Below, one piece after another: positions 55,701 through 64,000 of a stretch of DNA of 64,000 nt. Both the position numbers and the translations under genes were made by a program. The notes below the pieces were generated by a model. It saw nothing but the letters and a program-made list of their open reading frames with translations. It did no database searches and was not told the origin of the DNA. Source of the DNA: Triatoma infestans (lineage: Eukaryota; Arthropoda; Insecta; Hemiptera; Reduviidae); NCBI GenBank assembly GCA_011037195.1, contig JAAEAF010002308.1:104976-168975 (forward strand). Reading direction: 5' to 3'. Every line of letters begins with the position of its first letter. Positions within the stretch are counted from its first letter, which is position 1.

Positions 55701-56489
55701 ACTCACAAAGAAAAAACATACCACAAAAGTCATTCATGTCTTATTTAATTTATGTGAATGCATTACACCAACCAATAGAGGTCAACACAGCAGTTAGATT
55801 ATCTTCCAACATTGGTTTAAAAGGTAGTAATTGCTGCCATTATGCTAACTAGTTTTATATACAAGATACAAATATTTTGATCGCTGAGATTTGAATATTA
55901 AGGGAATTTAAAAGTTTTAGATATCAAGGCGAAATTTTCGATTTGTTATGTGATACATACAAGCATGCCAAAAGGATGGTGGTAGGTGAAAGCCTTATTT
56001 TATTTTCAATAAATACTTTTGATTTCATAAGAAAAGTATCTTATCAAACATACACATATGATCCTATAAAAGCCAAACAAAAAGGTTGTGAAACCTTTTT
56101 GCAGAGTATATGAATCGCACGTGCGCACTTTTGTAGAAGAAATACAATTTTTTGTAAAGCATAAAGTAACTTTTTCTTAAATATGATTGAGTTTTTTTTT
56201 TGTTAACTTCCTTAATTAAACTACGCTTCAATTAATTCATATTGTTTTTAAGTTATGTTATTTTTTAATGAAAAATTAGTACAGAAAATTTGATTTCCAT
56301 AGAAACATCAGCAAGTTTCAGGAATGTGGTACAGGTAAGATCCTACAAATTATCAACATGCTAAATCTAGTAATCTAGCGTTTGTATACCTAATTCTGCC
56401 ATAAATACTGATACACAAGTTCAATCAAAGATTACAAAGGTTATATTGTATTATCTAGTTAATTGCACTTTGTACCTTATTAGTAAAGG
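55701..56489. other. No supported gene
   Basis: AT-rich sequence between a SINE flank and a mariner relic. No recognised feature. Confidence 0.45.
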
Positions 56490-57188
56490 TTTAAATGGTG
56501 GTCAGTGAGTGGGATGACTAAGAAAATTGTACTGCTGTAATAGATCTTCACAAGATGGGCAAATCAGCTTCTCATATTTTTGAAACATTTCTACATCTAG
56601 CATTAACTGTGTGATGTTTACCATACCGCTCCCATAGTACGTAAGAACCTCTTTTTCGGCGACTGCCCTGATACTGTTCGTAAAAAAAAAAAAAGATTAA
56701 AACTTTGTCATCTCGAAGAAACCCTCTTAGAAAACAAAAAAATATGTCACGCTAGATGTGCATCTCAGTAAAATTTATATCGAGACTGTTTAAAAGCGAC
56801 CTGGAATAGATGCTTATCGGAGAATCACAGGTCAATGACTTACACCTGCTCTAAATCAATTTAGGCAGGGCATATCTAAAGTTCTGCTGCAACACAGGCT
56901 TCGCAGACAAATTTTGTTTACTGACAAAAAAATTTCAGCATGGACGAAAAATGTAACCGCCAAAATGATAGGGTATATGCACATGGCTCTTGGAGAAGCA
57001 CAGGAAATGATTGGTAGAGTTAAAAGAGGTAATCATATGAGTTCTGTTACGGTTTGTTGGGAAGTGAGAAATCAATTGATATCAGAAATCAATTTTTGCG
57101 AAGAAAGTGTTAAAACTTGCGCAAAGAATAACTATGAAGTTATTTAAGAACCCATTGTAAAACCTCTAAATTAAAGGTTATTTCCAAT

Positions 57189-57200
57189 ACTTATTAGGTG
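57189..57200. repeat. Left target-site duplication
   Basis: acttattaggtg, repeated at 57703-57714. Confidence 0.88.
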
Positions 57201-57702
57201 CCTGGTATTTTATCCGTCGTAGCTTGCATATTCCTTTTGTTCCTGACCGGTTTCAGGTTTTCATCCATCATCAGAGCAAATTCACAAGTTCGTGCAGGGA
57301 GTTCACTGCAATGCAATGTTTCTATTGGTTGTATATATATGTGCGGGAGGTTATAAGGTTTTGTTACTATGTGTGTGTGTGTTTAATGAAAAATGGAATT
57401 ATTATAAATTATGATTAGACATAAGAAAATAGTGTATAATAAATAGCATGTTTTGAAGGATACTTTATAACTACATTTTTAATAGCTAAACATGCTATTT
57501 ACTGTACAGTATTCATAATTTATAATAATTCCATTTTGTCATTAAACACACACATACACCTTATAATCTCCCGCACATATATGCAACCAACAAACAAACA
57601 AGCGTGAGTGTAACAGAAACAATGCGTTGAAGTGAATTCTCTACACGAATTTGGTGAATTTGCATGATAATTCGAAACTAGTCAGGAACAAAAGGAAATT
57701 CA
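57201..57702. mobile_element. 502-bp palindromic element with hammerhead-like motif (copy 5)
   Basis: Perfect 12-bp duplications bound it. Long imperfect inverted arms: ccttttgttcctgac (57233-57247) against gtcaggaacaaaagg near 57680-57695, and inner arms aatggaattattataaatta against taatttataataattccatt. On the minus strand the left arm has CTGATGA (plus 57268-57274), T, a GG..CC stem, T, GAAA (57251-57254), CCGGTC (57245-57250), then AGGAACAAAAGG. The right arm's core is eroded (ATGATAATTCGAAAC). It is a different sequence family from the 23-kb element but has the same architecture. A left tail of about 30 bp lies outside the arms. Confidence 0.75.
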
Positions 57703-57714
57703 ACTTATTAGGTG
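57703..57714. repeat. Right target-site duplication
   Basis: Second copy of acttattaggtg. Confidence 0.88.
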
Positions 57715-57900
57715 TTTCAGCAAGATTCGTCGTCATCGGCCCACAGTGGCTAAGACTGAATGTTCCAGAGTTTATTGGTGCCGTATATTGGCGCTCAGGA
57801 GGCACAGATAAGACTGAGAGAATGAATTGTCAAGACGTCATACCAGACTGAAAGTTTAAAAGAGCTTAATGCAGACAGCTCACAATTTTCTACCTGGAAA

Positions 57901-58843
57901 TGCTAGGACATTTTTATCGATGATTGACCAAGAAGACATAAAGTATGCATTACTGCTAGAAGCAGACAATTTGAGTAATTTTTTTGTATTGTTCTTGAGG
58001 ATGTTATTCTACGTTTCCAAATAAAAGTTATTTTTTGTTTGAAACTGGTGAGTTTTACCTTTTATTTTAAATTGTTAACGTATTTATGGCAGCACTAGGA
58101 AGTTTACTTTTTGGTAATTTTAAACATGTGTGAGGCATGCAAGAAGTATAGCATGAATTCAAATTTGAAAAAGAATTTGGTAGAATTTATAAACTATATT
58201 CTGTGGTAGAATGTATAAGCTATATTTTGAAGGTCTTTAGTTTTGTACACTTCCATTTTCAATATAAGGAAGTGTTATTATAATAAGCTATGAAACAAAT
58301 TTATAAGAATGGTCTAAGAATAGCGTTCTTTTGGTTAGTGTGCACAAGATGAATGATCATCTAGTTAGAATGTCTCATTTTTTGTATTTTAAGGAATTTG
58401 CCATGTCCGGAATTAATAAACTGTATTTTATTGCTTCAGAAAGGAACTGTAGTCCATGTGACAAAAGTAATTGATTTTGTCCCGACATAATGGAAGTAAT
58501 TTTTTAATAGTCTCTCATAGAAGATAAATCTGGAGAAAAAATGTTTAGTGACACGGTGTATTTTTAGCCATTAAAGATTTTTTTATTTTAGTTTATTTTT
58601 TTTTTAATGATTGATCAACTTCTTTATAAACTCTAATTTGTTTTTTAATTTTTTTTTTAGGGTCTAAATGAATCTTCATGACCACTATGCAAAGCAGTAA
58701 TAACATGTGAATAATAATTGTCTAAGAAATTAAAAGAAATATGGGCAAGGTGCATACATTTCAAGATTTGTTATTTACCTTTATTATTTGTTCACAAATA
58801 ATAATTAGTAAATACACTAGTCAAGTTCTTTGTTCTTTTTTAG
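57901..58843. other. Upstream/intron of the tubulin gene
   Basis: The tubulin exon at 58844 has a clear acceptor, so this stretch is at least partly intron. The start exon, which in alpha-tubulins often carries only the first one or two codons, could not be identified. Confidence 0.5.
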
Positions 58844-59048
58844 GAAGTAATCTTTTTACATGTGGGCCAAACTGGAGTCCAGGTTGGAAATGCTATATGG
58901 GAACTCTTCTGTTTAGAACATGGTATATATCCTAACGGTTATGAAGCATTTCCAAATCCTGATACTGGAGAACCAATATTCGCTCAAGCAAGAAGTGGCA
59001 AAAAAGTGCCAAGAGCTGTTTTCTGTGATCTTGAACCAACTCCAATAG
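58844..59048 (+). CDS. Alpha-tubulin exon (N-terminal)
   Basis: Acceptor ttttttag at 58836-58843, donor G|GTTTGT. It starts at the residue equivalent to E3 (EVIFLHVG) and ends within the codon for Asp after PTPI. Confidence 0.94.
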
Positions 59049-62000
59049 GTTTGTACAGTTTTGCATTTTAATTATACATTTTTAAGGCTTCCATTAAAAA
59101 ATAAAATATCTTATATGGTGAAATAAATTTCTGAATTAATCTATACAGAACATTAGTTTTTTTTTTTTTTTAGGAAACTGCTTCTATGACCTTTTAAGGT
59201 GAAATTTTTTCCTTTTTCTTATAGCTAACAGAGGAAATAGTGCGATCGTTGAAAAATTTTCTGATTGAATTTTCATTAGAAATACTTTTTCAGGGCCCTA
59301 TTGGTGCTAATGATGAATTGAAATGTTGATAAACTGTAGCTCCCCAATTTATCTCCCGAAGCTGGGGGATAAATTGGAGAGCTACAGTTTTAGTAGCGAA
59401 CCTACATAAGTAGCGAAGGCCAGAAGTAAAGGGGTGGAAACCATGGCGTTTTTATCTCAAGCAACCCGACTAAAAATTGCCATCTAGCAAGCCTTGGCTT
59501 TTTATCGACAGTTTTTGTTTGTTTTTTTATTGATGGTAGATGCTTAGTGGAGTTGCTATAAAGCCACTTACAGTGACTCCCGGATGTCAGTGTTTATATA
59601 TAAAATGCAGTCGTTTGTGAGGAGAGGCACGTTTGTGAAGGTGTACGTTTATGCGCGCGCGCGTGTGTGTGTATGTGTATGTATATGTGTGTATCAAGTA
59701 AACAAGAGTTTACTAATAGATGTGCTAAATCCAAATAGTTCGGCAAATCAACCAACTCCACAGGTCTTTCGTGATAAAGGGGAATAGTAATATGTTAATT
59801 TGCATTAAACAAATATTTAGACAATACATTCTTTGTCTATATTATATCCACAATGGCTTTCATCAAATTAAAAAATTTCATTAAAAAGAAGATGCTGTAG
59901 ATTTGCCATTAATAAGCGCAAATATGAAAAATTAATTGACATTTCACAAAGATAAGAAGCAGAAATTTACTTTTTTTTTAGACATAAATGGTGAAAAACA
60001 ATGTTTTATTATTTAAAATGAATTCTGTTCTCAATTGGAGGACTTTAAATAAATATTATAACGGTTTGATCAAAATGTGACATACAAAGAAGAGTAATCT
60101 TGGATAAGATCGTCTCTCAGTCTGTTGCTGCACCAGTTTAGTTATATTATGATATTAGAGGAAGCTTATTTAATTAATATAAACTATTTGTGAATGTGGC
60201 CAACATTAAAGGGACAAGCAATATTTGGTGAAATTTTCATAATTTTTAAATTTTAAATTATGAAGTTTTAAATTAGGATTTCAGAGTTGATTTAAGTATT
60301 GTGCGGATATTGATTTAAGTTTTGACATAAGATTTTGTTGCAACAAACCTATGTTTATGGCCCTTGTCTGCGAATGCCAAAAATAGGGAAAAAACTTTAA
60401 TAACAGAGGGTTGATAGCAGCCCATAAAGAGCCTTGCTAATGGCGATTTTTTGGGTGGCGGTGTGGTAAGCACGCCGCTATTCCTACCGCCGTTTAGTTT
60501 GGCCTTCGCTAATAAAGGCTCTACCAACAGAAGTCCCCATTCCTTCGCAATATACACTGCCAATACCGTGTCTTTGACTTCATGGAAATCGAGCCCTGAA
60601 ACCTCGCACCAAAGGTCAGTGCGCTTGCTACCCCTGATCAGTTCGTGAGGGCAATGATAGAATATATTATTTTTATAATAGGTCGGTTAAATAGAAAATT
60701 CAGTTTTGACAAAGTTTCAGCACTGATGATGGTACCTTCTTCTGTGGCTTGATTATTAAATATTAAATATTTAAAGAAACAATTTAAATAAAACTATATA
60801 CTTGAACGTTGTATAATTGGTATTAGATAATCTAAATTTTATTATATAACTTTGACATTGTTGTTTACACTGAAAATACGAGTGTACGAAAGTACTATCA
60901 CTGTAGAACATTAATGTACACTTTAGACAATCTAATTGACTGATCATTGTCTAAAGATGTCTAAAGAGTCCAGTAATGTTTTATCAGTATAAACAACAAT
61001 GTCAAATGTTATTGTATAAAATTCAAGTTGTAATACCAATTATACAATGTTCAGTTTTCATTTAAGAACTGAAGAAGGTACACATCCATGCTGAAACCTA
61101 TGGCCGATTAGAATATGTTTTAGCAATTTCATCCAAACCCAAAAATTTGTTTAATTGGTGTGCTATACTATTTTCTTTAAATCTCTAGATATTAAAAATC
61201 ACTTTTAACAACTTCAAAGCAACACCTTAGCCACAGATTTTAATGGAATAAATTTCACAATTTTTAAACTGTTTAAAGAAAACAATGAAAATGACATGAT
61301 CTGATCGCATTAGGAAAAACTTTATTACTGTTTCAGATGAAATACGTGTGGGCAATTATCGCCATCTATTCAACCCTACACTGTTAATCACTGGAAAAGA
61401 AGATGCCGCTAGCAACTTCGCACGTGGATATTACACAGTGGGAAATGAAATGTCAGAAATATGTATGGAAACTATTCGCCATGCTGCAGAAGAATGTGAA
61501 TCACTTCAATCTTTTGCATTATTTAGATCATACGGCGGAGGCACTGGATCTGGGTTCTCAGCAAACATCTTGAATAAACTGAGGAAAGATTATAATACAA
61601 GAAGTATTTTGGAATATATAGTATATCCCTCTCCAAAGGTCAGTAGTTATTGCAGCCATAACATTAGTTTTTGAATAGACAAATTGCTCAATTTAAAACT
61701 TGAGTGCATTGTAAAAAAAAGAAAAAAGATCTAATTGATCTAAATTGCTGAAATGACTTATTGACACATAATCTAATTGGTCAAGTTATCTTCGAAGTTA
61801 GGATTATTACTAAATTTTCTTCAATGACATGTAGATGATGGTAGATATTCTGAAACAACGGTTTAAGAATAAGTTAAAACAACGGAATAATAATAAGTTT
61901 AAGTTGAAGGTTCACCGCTCCAACCTCAGGAAAGAATACACTATCCTGAGGGATCTCTAGTTTCCTCGTTTAGTTTAACGGTAAATATTCTCTTCCTTGA

Positions 62001-62319
62001 AGCATCTATACTGACGTCCTTTCCAGTACCTTCTTCTTAGACTATCCGAATATCAGGTTCATTTGTACTTTTTATTTAAATAAAAAGGTTCTGAAGATTT
62101 TAATACATTGAGCAACTGTTTGGAGGGCTATCAGAATCCCCACGCTCTCTTTTTTTTTGTAATTAAACTTGGTAAGTGCCAGTAAGTCTTTCGGTTGTTA
62201 ATCGTTACCTTGAGGGTGCCCCTGAAATGTTTGTACCGAACATCATTTTTAGTTTCTCTAACTTCTGGTAATAGGAAGAATTCCGATCAAGTCAAATTTT
62301 CGAAATTAGTTTTCATAGG

Positions 62320-62388
<69 letters not shown>

Positions 62389-63329
62389 TGAGTGAGTGTG
62401 TTTCTGAACAGGATATCTGTGGAAGAGCATTAAGATTATGATCCTATTTGTTCGGATTGCGGTGAATCTTAGATGGGTTAGACCCGGATCTGGATTTTTG
62501 TTGTAGATCCGATTTGTTGTTGTTTTTTTTTAGGGTAGCTGCAAGGGTCCAGTGGGGCTTTGTATAGCGTAAGGATTGGTCTCCGCACACAAATAATGAT
62601 CATAATAATAATTAATGTCGATTTATAATCGAACGTTTTTGTGGTTTGAGCACTTCTTGCCGGTTCAAAAAGTCATAACTTAACGTTCAAAAGCCTGTCC
62701 CCAGCACCTATCCTTCCATATATTTTTCCTTCAAATAGCTACCATTGTTATTATAAACTCACCATTATCATTCTTATTATAAAGTCACCATTAATTCTGC
62801 TGGGCTTTGACGCTATTCTTCACCTTGGTCTTCTCCGCATTGATGCTCATATTGATCTGAAATGCCAGTTTATACACTGTAGAATGTGGTGGAATAAGTG
62901 GAATGTATAAACTGAATTTGCTCTGTGCAAGTCTGTGTTATCACACTGTCTGACAAACGCATCCTGAAGTTGGGCGAACGCCCGAAACCGGTCGGTTACC
63001 ACAAAATGAAGCAGGCTACCACGGAAAATGTCTCTGATACTCTGATATATTGCTTTTATTTTATTTTATTTTTTTTTAATGTTGTAACTCCATTTAATCA
63101 ATTCATAGTTTCTACATTATTGCCAGTCAATTACCCAAATTAATTTTTTTTTTTCCAGATATCTCCTTTGATTGTGGAACCTTATAATACAGTACTAACA
63201 ACACATAGCACCATAAATAACACAAATTGTTCATTTTTGTTTGACAATGAAGCAATATACAGCATATGCGAAAGAAAATTAGATGTTCCTAATCCAACGT
63301 ATACAAATTTAAACAGATTAATTGCTCAA
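58844..63329 (+). CDS. Divergent alpha-tubulin (partial)
   Basis: Alpha-tubulin is the GTP-binding half of the microtubule dimer. Three exons join in phase: 58844-59048, 61337-61638 and 63159-63329. They cover about residues 3 to 229 of ~450; the start codon lies upstream and the rest beyond the window. Motifs: [61 protein letters not shown] (the tubulin phosphate loop) and [12 protein letters not shown] with [18 protein letters not shown] and the exon 3 sequence fit alpha, not beta or gamma. It is clearly diverged from ordinary alpha-tubulins. Between PNG and KKVP there are 20 residues where 25 are usual, and no lysine, so the acetylated K40 is absent. It may be a tissue-restricted (for example germ-line) isotype; that is inference. 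Confidence 0.95.
59331..59390. repeat. 27-bp hairpin
   Basis: aaactgtagctccccaattt and onward to 59357 pairs with 59363-59390 (ataaattggagagctacagt); about three mismatches or bulges and a loop of 5-6 bases. It is in tubulin intron 2 and is the size of a small-RNA precursor, or the core of a tiny foldback element. Confidence 0.8.
59640..59695. repeat. Purine/pyrimidine alternating repeat
   Basis: gcgcgcgcgtgtgtgtgtat and onward, a short (GC)n-(TG)n microsatellite in tubulin intron 2. Confidence 0.8.
60410..60660 (-). mobile_element. Probable mobile-element fragment
   Basis: G+C-richer segment whose minus strand is open across [18 protein letters not shown] and [17 protein letters not shown], a composition typical of LINE ORF2 C-termini. 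No catalytic motif is present, so the class is uncertain. Confidence 0.35.
60700..61130. mobile_element. Long palindromic element
   Basis: Arms pair over most of their length: ttgtataattggtattaga (60808-60826) with taataccaattatacaatg near 61031-61049, acattgttgtttacac with gtataaacaacaatgt, and tttcagcactgatgatggta with the region 61070-61097. The right arm has CTGAAGA at 61069-61075 and GAAA at 61093-61096 but no convincing stem II. It is similar in plan to the elements at 23056 and 57201. It lies in tubulin intron 2. Confidence 0.65.
61337..61638 (+). CDS. Alpha-tubulin exon (GTP loop)
   Basis: Acceptor tgtttcag, donor AAG|GTCAGT. It encodes [20 protein letters not shown] through [10 protein letters not shown] to YIVYPSPK. 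Confidence 0.95.
62321..62402. repeat. Compound microsatellite
   Basis: (TA)n, then (TG)n, then (AG)n, then (TGAG)n in tubulin intron 3. Confidence 0.95.
62430..62615 (+). mobile_element. LINE 3' end fragment
   Basis: ttgttcggattgcggtgaat, agatgggttagacccggatc, ggggctttgtatagcgtaag and a decayed (TAA)n tail match the end of the 5.0-kb LINE (9785-9950). Confidence 0.8.
62866..63050 (+). mobile_element. Hammerhead-like half-palindrome (copy 6)
   Basis: Plus-strand arm: a small hairpin (cagtttatac/gtataaactg), tgctctgtgcaagtctgtg, cactgtctgac, GCATC, CTGAAGT at 62964-62970, T, GGGCGAACGCCC, GAAA at 62984-62987, CCGGTC ending at 62993, then GGTTACC, and the shared end ctaccacggaaaatgtctct. Two changes hurt the core: A to T at the end of the first box, and GATG to GGTT in stem I. 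Just upstream of the third tubulin exon. Confidence 0.68.
63159..63329 (+). CDS. Alpha-tubulin exon (ribose-binding region)
   Basis: Acceptor tttccag, donor CAA|GTAAGA. It encodes [20 protein letters not shown] and ends [11 protein letters not shown]. Confidence 0.95.
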
Positions 63330-64000
63330 GTAAGAATTTATATTATCTTTTTGTTTTTTTTTTAATTATCTCTTTGCTTTCATAGAAGATAATTTTTAAA
63401 TTGTTAATTTTTTGTAGTGGTGGTAGATTTTTGGTAACGCCGTATTAGTCAGTTCATAATAAATATTTATTTTCAGTATTATTGAAATTGAGAATGATGA
63501 ACCATTTACAGCCAAAAATGTTTTTTATTTAAATGTTATTTTCTTTTTAACATTTTGTTCATTTTTATCCTTGACGTTTCTGCATTATACATGCTATTTT
63601 CAAAAGGTTATAAAGTGAACTAAATATAATTTATACAATTGTCTGAAATCATAAAAAGAAAAATTTTTTTTTAAAACAGATAGCAATTTAGTTTGAATAT
63701 AAGTACAATAAGTATAATTTTTAATTATTTTTATTTATTATTAAACAGCCAACAACAACACCAAACAGGAATCTAACAATAAATATTTATATTTCTGTTA
63801 GGAGAATATTTTTTTCCTTATTTTTAGTAATTTTATTTAGTCATTTAATCTCAATAGGTATTTAAAGATTTAGAATATAGGTATTAAGATATAGATAATA
63901 TATAGTATAATAGATAATATATAGGTATTAAGATTTAGAATATAGAATATATTTTTATAAATTCATGTTTTTTATCTCAATTTCCTTTACTCTGCTGTCT
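63330..64000. other. Tubulin intron running off the window
   Basis: AT-rich sequence after donor CAA|GTAAGA. No further exon was recognised. A short duplication (tataggtattaagat, about 63877-63935) is present. Confidence 0.6.

Larger units (their letters stand above)
56490..57900 (+). pseudogene. Mariner/Tc-like transposase relic, split
   Basis: Plus-strand relic in several frames: VIDLHKMGKSASHIFETFL (helix-turn-helix), LLQHRLRRQILFTDKKISAW (first catalytic Asp), NRQNDRVYAHG-like and SSVTVCWEVRN. After the inserted palindrome it continues with VFQQDSSSSAHS (second Asp) and WLRLNVPEFI. Many stops. The palindromic element 57201-57702 sits just before the second Asp. Confidence 0.75.

Overview
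The window looks like part of an animal nuclear genome, most likely an insect. It is AT-rich, its genes have many introns, and it is crowded with arthropod-type mobile elements: non-LTR retrotransposons, Tc1/mariner transposons, a Ty3/gypsy-like LTR element and tRNA-derived SINEs. The species and order cannot be fixed from the sequence. Everything here is read by eye; no alignment or database search was run. Three host genes are supported by exons whose splice sites and reading frames join. (1) A 10-coding-exon gene on the minus strand (36823 down to 12092, 1292 codons) encodes a Ser/Gln/Pro-rich nuclear-type protein with a C-terminal region like DUF4211, the domain of the vertebrate QSER1/PRR12 family. 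(2) COX15, haem A synthase, is complete in nine exons on the minus strand (54487 down to 45744, 425 codons) and has one GC-AG intron. (3) A divergent alpha-tubulin lies on the plus strand; three internal exons (58844-63329) are in the window. Its K40 loop is shortened and has no lysine. Layout: 1-10.8 kb is mobile-element territory, including a Tc1 relic and a nearly complete 5.0-kb LINE flanked by a 14-bp target duplication. 11-37 kb is the QSER1/PRR12-like gene, whose introns hold several LINE pieces, two internally deleted gypsy-like copies, SINEs, a Tc1 transposon split by a LINE, and a diverged ~300-bp tandem repeat. 37-45 kb has no recognisable host gene. 45.7-54.5 kb is COX15, with a LINE (intact ORF1, broken ORF2) in intron 6. 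54.5-58.8 kb holds a SINE and a mariner relic split by a palindromic element. 58.8-64 kb is the tubulin gene. The most interesting signal is a set of short palindromic or half-palindromic elements at about 10.86, 11.42, 13.81, 23.06, 57.20 and 62.87 kb. Two have clear 12-13 bp target duplications. Their arms carry motifs resembling a minimal hammerhead ribozyme core: CTGANGA, a small GC hairpin, GAAA, then CCGGTC followed by GATG. This points to a mobile, self-cleaving-RNA retroposon of the kind linked to Penelope-like elements. Each single copy is damaged at one or more positions, but the majority sequence of the copies restores the core residues. An extra U before stem II makes catalytic activity uncertain.
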